Below, piece after piece: positions 17,419 to 25,166 of a stretch of 64,000 nt of DNA. The DNA lies in the NCBI GenBank assembly GCA_016745315.1, contig CP066886.1, forward strand, positions 124,001 to 188,000, in the 5' to 3' direction. Source of the DNA: Arthrospira sp. PCC 9108. Its GTDB lineage: Bacteria; Cyanobacteriota; Cyanobacteriia; Cyanobacteriales; Microcoleaceae. Each line of letters opens with the position of its first letter. Position 1 is the first letter of the stretch. Under the pieces are notes generated by a model. The model ran no database searches, was not told the origin of the DNA, and worked only from the letters and a program-made list of their open reading frames with translations. Made by a program: the position numbers and the translations under genes.

Positions 17419-18284
17419 TCTTCTATAATCTCCTCTTTTTTGATTCGATGACGGGCATTTTTGAGGTCATTACTATTAATCATTTTACCACAGTGGGGGC
17501 ATATAAATCTGGTGACTTCATATTTTTGGGCTTTTCTTTCCTCAATTACCTCCGCAAAGCCAGAGGCGATAATACCTGCGGGAAGTGCAATAATACCAAT
17601 ACCAGTGATGGCTAGAACCGCCCCCAATAATCTCCCCCAGGGGGTAATGGGATAAACATCACCATATCCCACGGTGGTTAATGTCACTACCGCCCACCAC
17701 ATGGCTAAGGGAATATTAGCAAACTGTTCCGGTTGGGCTTCATTTTCCAAAAAATAGATGAGACTCCCGGAGAAAAACAACAAAATTATCACCATTCCTA
17801 GGGTCATGATTAACTCTTCTTTTTTATTGTTTAAAACACTTTTAATCATGTTTAATGATTTCATATATCTAGTTAATTTAAAAAACCGCAAAAATCGAAT
17901 TAATCTAAATAAACGCGCCGCCCTCATATCGGGAATCATCATCGGCAAGAAAAAGGGTAAAACTGCTATTAAATCAATTAAAGCCAAAGGGGTTAACATA
18001 TATTTAATTCGTCCCCAAAATGGATGCTTATAATGTTCATCGATTGTACAAGACCACAGCCTCAAAATATATTCGATGGTAAAGGAAGCAATGGAAAAAT
18101 ATTCAAAGTTTTGGAATAAAACATAATATCTTTGTCTAAAATCAGCCACAGTAGCTAAAGAAACTGCGATGACATTGAGGACGATTAAAATAATAATAAA
18201 AAAATCGAAAATCTTACTAAATGAATCATGGATAGTCCAGACTTCTAAAATGAGGAAAAGTCGTCTTTTGAATTTTGGTAGCAT
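17409..18284 (-). CDS. Voltage-gated cation (potassium) channel
   Basis: A six-helix Kv-type channel of 291 residues. The S4 voltage sensor has arginines at every third position (MRAARLFRLIRFLRFFKLTR, residues 120-139), the pore filter is TVGYGD (204-209), and an S6 helix with GIIALPAGIIASGFAEV follows. TVGYGD is the canonical K+ filter. After the membrane part a short cytoplasmic tail carries FICPHCGKMINSNDL (C262, C265), half of a zinc-ribbon-like site that might bind metal or pair between subunits; this is unusual but has not been tested. It probably sets membrane potential in the plasma or thylakoid membrane. Confidence 0.92.
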   Translation of the reverse strand: MLPKFKRRLFLILEVWTIHDSFSKIFDFFIIILIVLNVIAVSLATVADFRQRYYVLFQNFEYFSIASFTIEYILRLWSCTIDEHYKHPFWGRIKYMLTPLALIDLIAVLPFFLPMMIPDMRAARLFRLIRFLRFFKLTRYMKSLNMIKSVLNNKKEELIMTLGMVIILLFFSGSLIYFLENEAQPEQFANIPLAMWWAVVTLTTVGYGDVYPITPWGRLLGAVLAITGIGIIALPAGIIASGFAEVIEERKAQKYEVTRFICPHCGKMINSNDLKNARHRIKKEEIIEEWD

Positions 18285-18400
18285 TATTCATAAACCCAGC
18301 TAATGTGATGATTTTATTATAAAACACGAAAAGTAGCGATCGCGTAATCATTACCCGATCGCCACTTTCAGAATTATCAACTTAGGGAATAGCCCCAGTG

Positions 18401-19630
18401 TTACCGACTCACATTAGCATCCTGTAGTTCCCCAGGACGCACCGCGATTTGTTCCGTAGCATTTCCCCGCCTAACTTCCAGTCTTAAAGGCTTCCCAATT
18501 TGGGCTTTTTCGACAACCTTCTGTAGTTGGTCTGTTTGAGTAATGGATTTACCATCAATTTTAGTCACCACATCACCGCGACGTAAACCGGCGTTGGCGG
18601 CTGGACTGTCAGGAATAACCTGCACTACCAAAACTCCCTCAATTTCAGGAATCATCACCATCGAGTTAGGATCACTATTAAATTCCTTAGCTAATTCTGG
18701 CGTTAAAGTAATCATCCGAATACCAATAAACGGATGAGGGATTCTTTCACCCCTGGCTAAATTGTCTTTAATAGCCTTAGCCGTATCAATAGGAATGGCA
18801 AAACCAATCCCTTGACCATCGGCGCGAATCGCTGTATTTATGCCAATTACTTCCCCTTGTTCATTTAACAAGGGTCCCCCCGAATTACCAGGGTTAATAG
18901 CTGCATCAGTTTGGATAAATTCTAGGCGTTTATCAGGGATTCCTACCTGAGAACTAGGACGGTTTAAAGTGCTAACAATTCCTAAAGTCACCGTGTTATC
19001 TAATCCCAGGGGATTACCAACAGCGATCGCCCAATCTCCCACCTGTACTTCCGCCGAATTACCCAACTTAGCCACAGGTAAATTATTGCCATTAATCTTA
19101 ACCACAGCTAAGTCAGAAGGCTCATCAGCCCCCTTAACTTCTCCTTGAAATTCGCGGCCATCTCGCAGCGTGACAGTAACTTTATCCGCACCTCTGACCA
19201 CATGGGCGTTAGTTAAAATCATGCCATTACTGTCCACAATAAAACCCGAACCTTGTCCCCGTTGTTGATATTCCCGGGGAAATTGTGGCATATCTTCCCC
19301 GAAGAAACGCCGGAAAAATGGATCATCAAAAAAAGGTTGAGGAATATTAGTAGAAACAGTCCTTTCTGTATCCAATCGCACCACCGCCGGACCCACACGA
19401 TTGACAGCATCGGAAACAAAATTTCCGACCCTTTGGGGGACAAGCGCCACCGTTTCCGGTGGGGTAGTTGACCCCCTTACCACCTCCTGCTTAATGGTCG
19501 CCTGGGCTACAGGGGTTAACCAATCAGGAAACAATCGCAGGAATCCTAAAGTTAACCCTACACTCAACACAATGGCGATCGCATAACCGCCAAACCGACC
19601 CAAAAAGTTAGATCCTTTTTTGTCTTGCAT
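18401..19630 (-). CDS. HtrA/HhoA-type serine protease with one PDZ domain
   Basis: A membrane-anchored periplasmic or lumenal serine protease of the Deg family. From ATG 19630 (MQDKKGSNFL) the protein has 409 residues; a TTG at 19648 is less likely. A transmembrane segment lies at about 15-35, the catalytic triad is H143 (TNAHVV), D173 (SDLAVVKI) and S250 (NPGNSGGP), and one PDZ domain fills about 305-400 (RRGDVVTKIDGKSITQTDQL). Cyanobacteria have three such proteases (HtrA, HhoA, HhoB), and which one this is cannot be settled here. It lies at the end of a stress cluster with hspA and a DnaJ-type chaperone. Confidence 0.9.
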   Translation of the reverse strand: MQDKKGSNFLGRFGGYAIAIVLSVGLTLGFLRLFPDWLTPVAQATIKQEVVRGSTTPPETVALVPQRVGNFVSDAVNRVGPAVVRLDTERTVSTNIPQPFFDDPFFRRFFGEDMPQFPREYQQRGQGSGFIVDSNGMILTNAHVVRGADKVTVTLRDGREFQGEVKGADEPSDLAVVKINGNNLPVAKLGNSAEVQVGDWAIAVGNPLGLDNTVTLGIVSTLNRPSSQVGIPDKRLEFIQTDAAINPGNSGGPLLNEQGEVIGINTAIRADGQGIGFAIPIDTAKAIKDNLARGERIPHPFIGIRMITLTPELAKEFNSDPNSMVMIPEIEGVLVVQVIPDSPAANAGLRRGDVVTKIDGKSITQTDQLQKVVEKAQIGKPLRLEVRRGNATEQIAVRPGELQDANVSR

Positions 19631-19663
19631 TAACCAGCCTCTCAACAAGCATTTGATTATATT

Positions 19664-19933
19664 TTAGATTGCCGGCCACAAAATATCACTAGCTGTTTTA
19701 AACCAGCCATTCACCTTGCGCCATAACCTTTCTGGTTTATTATCTACCACCTCAGAGGCGATAGTTTCCACATCGACAACTGTGGCATTTTCCCAATCAT
19801 CCCGTTCAAAATTCCGAATCGGACGGGTATAAGATGCCATATTTTCCGATTCAATTAATTTCCTTTTCACCCAGTCACGCACCTCTCCGGTTTGATTAAT
19901 TACCAAATTTTCCCAGGTAGTTTGAGAGTTCAT
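19664..19933 (-). CDS. Small hypothetical protein in the heat-shock cluster
   Basis: An 89-residue protein, 24 nt downstream of the dnaJ-type gene and 33 nt upstream of the protease gene, all on the same strand. It is rich in Trp, Asn and charged residues (RDWVKRKLIESENMASYTRP; WFKTASDILWPAI at the C-terminus) with no signal peptide. I recognise no family. Its place between chaperone and protease genes suggests a stress-related helper, which is inference only. Confidence 0.7.
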   Translation of the reverse strand: MNSQTTWENLVINQTGEVRDWVKRKLIESENMASYTRPIRNFERDDWENATVVDVETIASEVVDNKPERLWRKVNGWFKTASDILWPAI

Positions 19934-19957
19934 AGCTTCTCCTTTGTGTGAGTTGTT

Positions 19958-20938
19958 TTACTTCAGCCAATTTTCTAGGTTTTGACGAGGGTTAAAACTG
20001 CTGATTTGTTGTAGTTCTTGGTATAATTGCCGTTGGCGATCGCTTAAACTTTTCGGGGCTACCACCTTTAACCGCACAATCTGATCACCTCGCCCCCCTT
20101 TAGGAATCGGCCAACCCTTACCTCGCAGCCGCAGAGACTGTCCCGATGCCACCCCTGGGGGAACCTTCATTGTCACCTTACCGGACGGCGTAGGAACCTG
20201 AATTTCCGCCCCTAAAACCGCCTCCTCTGGACTAATTCCCACCTCACAAATTATATCGTTTCCATCAAACTGAAAAAACGGATGTGCTTCGAGTTCAACA
20301 GTCAAATATAAATCCCCTCTTTTACCAGAAGTAGGACTAACTCCCCCCTTGCCTTTTAAGCGGATCTTACTATCAGGCTTCGCCCCTGGGGGAATTTTTA
20401 CCTTAATCGTTTCTCCATCCAAGTTAAATTTCTTTTCCACCCCATTAAAAGCCTCCGCAAAAGTCAGAGGTAATGTCGCCGTAAAATCGCGGGGAGGCAC
20501 TTGTTCATAATCCCTATAACCGCCACCAAAAAAGTCCCCAAACTCATCAAAAGCACTATAACCGCCACCACTAGGATAGCCATAGGACTGGCGAGGATTA
20601 CCCCCAAACCTGCCTAGTAACTCATTAATAAAGTCATCAAAATTACCATATTGGTTAAAGTCAAAATCACCCACCCCTCCCGGTGGTGGTCCCGCACTAG
20701 AAGGGTCCCAATATTTCCCAAATTGATCATACTTCTGTCGTTTATCGCGATCGCCAAGAACCTCGTATGCTTCATTAATATCTTTAAATCTTTGTTCCGC
20801 AGTGCGATCGTTAGGATTAACATCAGGGTGATATTTCCGCGCTAAGTTCCGGTAGGCTTTTTTGATCTCCTGTTGACTGGCATTCTTATCTACCCCCAAA
20901 ATCCCATAATAATCTTTATAGTTCGTTTTAGATGACAT
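19958..20938 (-). CDS. DnaJ-type co-chaperone with J and C-terminal domains (type II Hsp40)
   Basis: A 326-residue Hsp40 starting at ATG 20938 (MSSKTNYKDYYG); an in-frame TTG at 20944 is less likely. The J domain (about 6-70) has HPD at residues 37-39, which stimulates Hsp70 ATPase. A Gly/Phe/Tyr-rich linker runs from about 85 to 150, followed by two C-terminal substrate-binding domains (IKVKIPPGAKPDSKIRLKGK and KVTMKVPPGVASGQSLRLRG). There is no cysteine-rich zinc domain, so it is of the CbpA/type II kind. It lies downstream of hspA and upstream of the protease gene. Confidence 0.92.
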   Translation of the reverse strand: MSSKTNYKDYYGILGVDKNASQQEIKKAYRNLARKYHPDVNPNDRTAEQRFKDINEAYEVLGDRDKRQKYDQFGKYWDPSSAGPPPGGVGDFDFNQYGNFDDFINELLGRFGGNPRQSYGYPSGGGYSAFDEFGDFFGGGYRDYEQVPPRDFTATLPLTFAEAFNGVEKKFNLDGETIKVKIPPGAKPDSKIRLKGKGGVSPTSGKRGDLYLTVELEAHPFFQFDGNDIICEVGISPEEAVLGAEIQVPTPSGKVTMKVPPGVASGQSLRLRGKGWPIPKGGRGDQIVRLKVVAPKSLSDRQRQLYQELQQISSFNPRQNLENWLK

Positions 20939-21130
20939 CAGCAAGCACCTCCTTCTTAGCTTATCTACAAGATAACAAAATTGGGAATTGGGTTCAAAGC
21001 CAGATCACCTTTACTTACCCATTCCCAACTTATTAACTCTTATATTAGCAGTCTAGTCGCTGTTTTTCTGGGTTCAGAGTACATATCAGCCAGCCTGATC
21101 AGCATCCAGTCTACCTAGATTATAACTGAT

Positions 21131-21571
21131 TTAACCCAGATTGACTTTAACCACCCGATTTTTTTCTTCCTCAGCTTTAGGGAGAGTCAGGCTGAGAATG
21201 CCATCTTTATATTCTCCATGAACATTAGTATTTTGGACCCGAATTGGTAGAGGAATCACCCGGCGGAATTTACCATAGCGAAACTCACTGCGGGTTACTC
21301 CTTTTTCTTCCGTGTGTCTTTCTAATTTCCGTTCCCCACTGATAGCAATAGAATCCGCCGTTACCTGTACATCAATATCTTCGCGATTCATTCCCGGAAC
21401 TTCTAATTTCAGATGTAAGGCTTCTGGGGTTTCCTGAAGTTCGGCTGGTGGTACAAATGCCGAACCCACATCTTCCGAAGTAGTAGTTAAGCTATCAAAC
21501 AAGTGATTCATTTGACGTTGCAGAGTGTCAACTTCCCGGAAAGGTTCCCAACCAAAACGAACGAGTGCCAT
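21131..21571 (-). CDS. hspA: Small heat-shock protein Hsp20
   Basis: A 146-residue alpha-crystallin-type holdase. After an N-terminal arm (WEPFREVDTLQRQMNHLFDS) the alpha-crystallin domain covers about 42-145, with the LEVPGMNREDIDVQVTADSI strand, a GERK turn and the conserved EYKDGILSLTLPKAEE segment. In cyanobacteria HspA binds unfolding proteins and protects thylakoid membranes and phycobilisomes under heat. It is the first gene of the run hspA, dnaJ-type, small ORF, protease, though 192 nt separate it from the dnaJ-type start, so it may be transcribed alone. Two inverted repeats lie upstream (separate entries). Confidence 0.92.
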   Translation of the reverse strand: MALVRFGWEPFREVDTLQRQMNHLFDSLTTTSEDVGSAFVPPAELQETPEALHLKLEVPGMNREDIDVQVTADSIAISGERKLERHTEEKGVTRSEFRYGKFRRVIPLPIRVQNTNVHGEYKDGILSLTLPKAEEEKNRVVKVNLG

Positions 21572-21660
21572 AATCTTTTCTCCTGTTTTCTATCCTGGTT
21601 TACTTGAGGTTATCTCTTACCTCTTGTCTTACAGAATAGTCGATTTATCTCAGTCGTGGA

Positions 21661-21697
21661 TTCGGTTTTAAACACTGAGAATATGGCAATAACCGAA
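21661..21697. promoter_or_regulatory. Inverted repeat TTCGGTT/AACCGAA upstream of hspA
   Basis: TTCGGTT (21661-21667) and AACCGAA (21691-21697) are perfect 7-nt inverted arms 23 nt apart, 90-126 nt upstream of the hspA start and in the gap shared with the divergent small gene. A regulatory site is possible; the sequence does not match CIRCE. Confidence 0.35.
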
Positions 21698-21717
21698 CTG
21701 CTTTAGTTTCCCTTTAT

Positions 21718-21735
21718 GGTACGTTAAACCGTACC
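21718..21735. promoter_or_regulatory. Palindrome GGTACG-N6-CGTACC upstream of hspA
   Basis: GGTACG (21718-21723) and CGTACC (21730-21735) are perfect inverted arms around TTAAAC, in the middle of the divergent intergenic region between hspA (-) and the 68-residue gene (+). The symmetry and spacing resemble an operator for a dimeric repressor or activator, but no regulator can be named. Confidence 0.4.
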
Positions 21736-21874
21736 TTAATGGTCGTGAAAAGTGAACCCGCCCCAATCATTTATCAATAGACATAGTACCCCTATCTCAG
21801 CCTGATTTCCGACTTGTCTTGCCTTTTCCCCTCCAGCAGCGTTATATTTAGACAATCCACAAACTGAGGCGACT

Positions 21875-22081
21875 ATGAAAATTTGGGTCAACGAACAGCT
21901 AGATCCCAATGGTATTATCTATTCTTGTATTGCTTGTTGTGACGAAACTCAAGCTATGGAATGTCATGAGTCTTTCCAAAACAATCTCACGGAAACTCAA
22001 AAGGAAATGGGTTGGGTAGCCAGACTCCGCACTGTCGAGTCTTGGGATGATGTCCCTGTTAGCGCCTTGAAACTCAATTAG
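21875..22081 (+). CDS. Small hypothetical protein (68 aa)
   Basis: A 68-residue soluble protein with an IIYSCIACCDETQAMECHE stretch near the N-terminus that holds four cysteines and a histidine, and a WDDVPVSALKLN end. ATG 21875 follows an AT-rich leader and faces hspA divergently; the next gene, msrB, is convergent. I do not recognise a named family. Compact composition and isolated position with space for a promoter support a real gene. Confidence 0.65.
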   Translation: MKIWVNEQLDPNGIIYSCIACCDETQAMECHESFQNNLTETQKEMGWVARLRTVESWDDVPVSALKLN

Positions 22082-22169
22082 AACCCCCATCAAATTAAAA
22101 TCCAGCCCCAAAGTACCGGGCTGGATAATCTTAAACATTCTCCCTGAGACTTACTACAAACCCATTAAC

Positions 22170-22568
22170 CTAGTCAGCCTTTTGAAAGTCTAGGGAAGCC
22201 GAATTCATGCAGTAACGCTTTCCTGTCGGTCTTGGTCCATCCTCAAAAACATGACCTAGGTGAGCATCACACTTAGCACAGAGTACCTCTACCCGGCGCA
22301 TAAACAAACTATTATCTTGTTCATATCGGACACTATTTTCGGAAACAGGTTCCCAAAAACTTGGCCATCCCGTACCGGAATCATATTTGGTTTCTGAGGT
22401 GAATAACTCATTACCACAGCAAACACAACGATAAACACCCTTTTCTTTGTTATCGTAATATATGCCAGTAAAAGCCCGTTCAGTTCCCTTTTTCCGGGTG
22501 ACTTTGAACTGTTCTGGCGTTAGCTGTTGCTTCCACTCTGCCTCAGTTTTTTCTACTTTATCAACCAT
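22170..22568 (-). CDS. msrB: Peptide methionine (R)-S-oxide reductase MsrB
   Basis: MsrB repairs oxidised methionine (R-sulfoxide) in proteins, with electrons from thioredoxin. The 132-residue protein has the zinc-binding cysteine pairs C48/C51 (CVCCGNEL) and C97/C100 (LCAKCDAHLGHVF) and the catalytic cysteine C120 in KRYCMNSASL; the GTGWPSF motif lies at 66-72. Length and all key residues are those of an active enzyme. It is preceded by the DUF2996 gene on the same strand, with a short three-copy direct repeat in the 58-nt gap. Confidence 0.93.
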   Translation of the reverse strand: MVDKVEKTEAEWKQQLTPEQFKVTRKKGTERAFTGIYYDNKEKGVYRCVCCGNELFTSETKYDSGTGWPSFWEPVSENSVRYEQDNSLFMRRVEVLCAKCDAHLGHVFEDGPRPTGKRYCMNSASLDFQKAD

Positions 22569-22597
22569 AAATGAGTCACTCCGATTTGTGTTCTTCC

Positions 22598-22633
22598 AAA
22601 GCCTAACTTAAAGCCTAACTTAAAGCCTAATTC
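22598..22633. repeat. Three-copy 12-nt direct repeat
   Basis: AAAGCCTAACTT at 22598-22609 is repeated at 22610-22621 and, with two changes at the end, at 22622-22633. The last copy includes the stop codon of the DUF2996 gene. It lies in the gap before msrB and is probably a slippage product. Confidence 0.8.
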
Positions 22634-23055
22634 AACGCCAGCCATTTTTGAGCATTCAGGCGCTGAACCACCCCAAACACCAGCAAATCTAAAGTAATCC
22701 GGCGCTCATCTCCCAAAAATCCCTCGATCGCCGATGGTTGAGTACCATTAGCCGCCCAGGAAAAAAACTTTTGACCCTTAATATCCTCTTGGGGAAAGTA
22801 GATATTGAACTTCCTTGCCCCACCTTGCCAGCTTCCCGTCACCTGCCAACAATCTTCTGCAATTTGCAGGCTAGGCGGAAACTTAGCTTTGACTAATGCC
22901 ACATCGAGATCTGTAATTCCCTGTTCCTCCAGGGCTTTCTTAACCGCCGGAATATAATGATTTTCGATAAACTCTGGAAACGGCTTATCCTCCACTGCCG
23001 GGGGTTTCTCCTTTTTCGCCTTGGCGGCCGGTTTTTTCTTTTCTTCTTCTGACAT
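22627..23055 (-). CDS. DUF2996 protein, probable NDH-1 subunit V (NdhV)
   Basis: A 142-residue soluble protein with a Lys/Ala/Pro-rich N-terminal arm (KKPAAKAKKEKPPAV) followed by one domain: FPEFIENHYIPAVKKALEEQ, SWQGGARKFNIYFPQEDIKG and LGDERRITLDLLVFGVVQRL. This order fits the cyanobacterial and plastid DUF2996 family. From memory, that family includes NdhV, a peripheral subunit that stabilises NDH-1 binding of ferredoxin; this identification is from family knowledge and was not tested. It ends 58 nt upstream of msrB on the same strand. Confidence 0.65.
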   Translation of the reverse strand: MSEEEKKKPAAKAKKEKPPAVEDKPFPEFIENHYIPAVKKALEEQGITDLDVALVKAKFPPSLQIAEDCWQVTGSWQGGARKFNIYFPQEDIKGQKFFSWAANGTQPSAIEGFLGDERRITLDLLVFGVVQRLNAQKWLALN

Positions 23056-23209
23056 CGATAGTTCCTGAGTTAAAATTCACCCAAACGTATTCTATCGCTA
23101 TTCGATCGCGATCGCCTTCCCTCAAAAAACCTCCCCACCTTCCACAACAGTCACCCTCAGATAATCACATCAGTTTTCCTAATCTATAGCTCCCCATAGA
23201 TTTAATATT

Positions 23210-23475
23210 CCAAAGATTGTTAAGAATTAATACATTTTTGTTGCTAATCTCTCGCAAAAAGTTGACGAGATTATGGGGGTTATGGTATCCTCAGATAAAT
23301 CGCATCCAAGGGGTTACTCTGTCTTGATGCCAAAATAGAGGCTACAACCCTGATTATATCGTCGCCTAAATTATTCTCTCACCACAAGTTAAAATTCACG
23401 ATGCACGAGTTTTGAAGCCAAAAGCGATCGCCATTTTTAGACCTATTGACAAAACCGACATTATGTGCATAGGAT
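23210..23475 (+). ncRNA. Duplicated intergenic element, copy A (possible sRNA, leader or miniature repeat)
   Basis: This stretch in the 450-nt gap upstream of the antiporter gene recurs, in reverse orientation, at 51880-52179. The 150-nt core 23257-23406 aligns without any gap to 51982-52131, with about 18 mismatches in its first 105 nt. Shorter matching blocks flank it (23210-23232 and 23441-23475). The core begins with TTGACG and TATCCT 18 nt apart and contains an inverted repeat from GACGA (23264) to TCGTC (23363). It holds no plausible reading frame. The type is uncertain: a transcribed RNA, a 5' leader or a miniature mobile element would all fit. It ends about 30 nt before the start codon of the antiporter. 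Confidence 0.5.
23262..23291 (+). promoter_or_regulatory. Sigma70-type promoter inside element copy A
   Basis: TTGACG (23262-23267) and TATCCT (23286-23291) are spaced by 18 nt, a normal -35/-10 arrangement. The same arrangement (TTGACG, 18 nt, TATCAT) is kept in copy B, which supports function. It would fire towards the antiporter gene with a start near 23298. Confidence 0.5.
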
Positions 23476-23505
23476 GCAATTTTCCGAACAGAGGGAATTT
23501 AAACC

Positions 23506-25110
23506 ATGTTAGCCAGTGCCATATTAATCCTAGTGATGGGTTTTTTTGCTGGGGAACTTGCCCGCCGCTTAGGTGCGCCGCCTTTGATTGGCATGATTTT
23601 GATTGGCATTATCATGGGCAACGAATTTGGCAACTTAATTAGTCCAGAAGTCCTAGAAGCTGCCGATGATCTGCGACTGGTAGCCGTAATGATTATTTTA
23701 ATGAAAGCAGGTCTAGGACTCGATCGCTCCAAACTAGCGCAACAAGGAACAGTCGCCCTCCGGCTAGGATTTTTACCCGCCGCCATAGAAGCCTTAGTAG
23801 TAGCGATCGCCTCAATATTCCTATTCAATTTTGACTTCATGACAGGTCTACTATTAGGCTGCGTAGTCGGCGCAGAATCACCCGCCGTTATTGTCCCCGG
23901 AATGTTGCGCCTCAAAAGCCTAGGCTGGGGTGTAGCCAAAGGCATTCCCGATGCCATTTTAACAGGTAGCGCCTTATCAGATGTCCTGCTATTATTAGTA
24001 TTTAGCCTACTGCTAAATTTCCTAAGTTCAGGAAGCACAGAAGCCCTTAACCTAGGTTTCATTAGCCTATCATCCTTACAAATTCTACCATTCCAAGTAA
24101 TCCTCGAAATCGTCCTAGGATTAGCTGCAGGTTTCCTAGCCGCGCGATTATTAGTATTTGTATTAGTCAAGCAGACCTGGACGCGCAACGTAGTTCAAGA
24201 CATCATCATCGCCGCCAGTTTAGGACTGTTTCTGGTAATTTTCAGCAACACCTTTCCCTACTACTCCGGCTATCTAGCCGTAATGGCGATGGGATTCTTT
24301 TTAATTGAATTTGATGCTCCCCTAGCGCGATTAATCCGCAATGGCTTTGATGTTTTGTGGATTGTAGCAGAAATTGTTTTATTTGTACTAATGGGCGCTA
24401 CCATTCAGTTACAGGTTTTAGGAGATGTCTTGTTACCGGGTTTATTGTTACTAGCAATTGGTCTGATAATAGGTAGAGGACTAGGCTGGTATTTATCCAC
24501 ATTAGGGAGTAATTGGAATCTCCAAGAAAAGCTCTTTTTATTACCTGGAAATATGGCAAAAGCCACCGTACAAGCAGCCATTGGTGCTTTACCCTTGGCG
24601 GCGGGAATTGAGGGAGGGGAAATAATTTTAGCGATCGCCGCCTTATCAATTCTAGTAACCGCCCCCTTGGGTGCTTGGTCTACCCAAGTATTTGCGCCCA
24701 AACTCTTAGAAAAGGGAGAAGTAGACCCCACCAAAGTAGCCGTTAAAGGTCATCCAGTTTTCTTAGCTGCTGTAGACCCATCACCCCTATCCACTTCTGT
24801 ATTACTAAAAGCCGCCGACCTAGCGCGGCGCAGCCATGGTAAAATCATCGTTTTATATGTAGATAATGTGGTAGACGAACCCGGAAGATTACACCTACAA
24901 AAACAAGCCCACCAACTTCTAGCAGATATCCGCTTTGAATTTCTAGTATTATCAGGATTAGTCCCAGAAACCATTATGAAAACCGCCACCAGTCGCGGGG
25001 TCACTGATGTAGTGATTGGTAAAAAATCCACTAACGGTAAAAAGGTCATGGTACATTCAGTCTCTCAAGCCGTTTTAGAGATGAGTACAATTCCAGTAAT
25101 TACCGTATGA
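23506..25110 (+). CDS. CPA-type cation:proton antiporter with C-terminal stress-protein domain
   Basis: A 534-residue membrane antiporter. About the first 400 residues are a series of hydrophobic helices with a GLLLGCVVGAESPAVIVPGM segment, in the position of the ion-binding segments of CPA1/CPA2 exchangers. The tail (about 415-534) resembles a universal stress protein/UspA domain: KGHPVFLAAVDPSPLSTSVL, GKIIVLYVDNV and TSRGVTDVVIGKKSTNGKKV. Such tails bind nucleotides and may gate transport by energy status. A GAGGGA ribosome-binding site precedes ATG 23506. The duplicated element lies directly upstream. Ion specificity (Na+ or K+) is not deducible. Confidence 0.85.
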   Translation: MLASAILILVMGFFAGELARRLGAPPLIGMILIGIIMGNEFGNLISPEVLEAADDLRLVAVMIILMKAGLGLDRSKLAQQGTVALRLGFLPAAIEALVVAIASIFLFNFDFMTGLLLGCVVGAESPAVIVPGMLRLKSLGWGVAKGIPDAILTGSALSDVLLLLVFSLLLNFLSSGSTEALNLGFISLSSLQILPFQVILEIVLGLAAGFLAARLLVFVLVKQTWTRNVVQDIIIAASLGLFLVIFSNTFPYYSGYLAVMAMGFFLIEFDAPLARLIRNGFDVLWIVAEIVLFVLMGATIQLQVLGDVLLPGLLLLAIGLIIGRGLGWYLSTLGSNWNLQEKLFLLPGNMAKATVQAAIGALPLAAGIEGGEIILAIAALSILVTAPLGAWSTQVFAPKLLEKGEVDPTKVAVKGHPVFLAAVDPSPLSTSVLLKAADLARRSHGKIIVLYVDNVVDEPGRLHLQKQAHQLLADIRFEFLVLSGLVPETIMKTATSRGVTDVVIGKKSTNGKKVMVHSVSQAVLEMSTIPVITV

Positions 25111-25126
25111 GGAAACCAGAGAAAGT

Positions 25127-25152
25127 AGAGACAAGGCGGGTGTCTTGTCTCT
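25127..25152. terminator. Hairpin between convergent genes
   Basis: AGAGACAAG (25127-25135) pairs perfectly with CTTGTCTCT (25144-25152) around an 8-nt loop, in the 56-nt gap between the antiporter (+) and the 295-residue hypothetical gene (-). It is suited to act in both directions, although no long T tract follows. Confidence 0.6.
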
Positions 25153-25166
25153 CCAATTTGGTAGTG

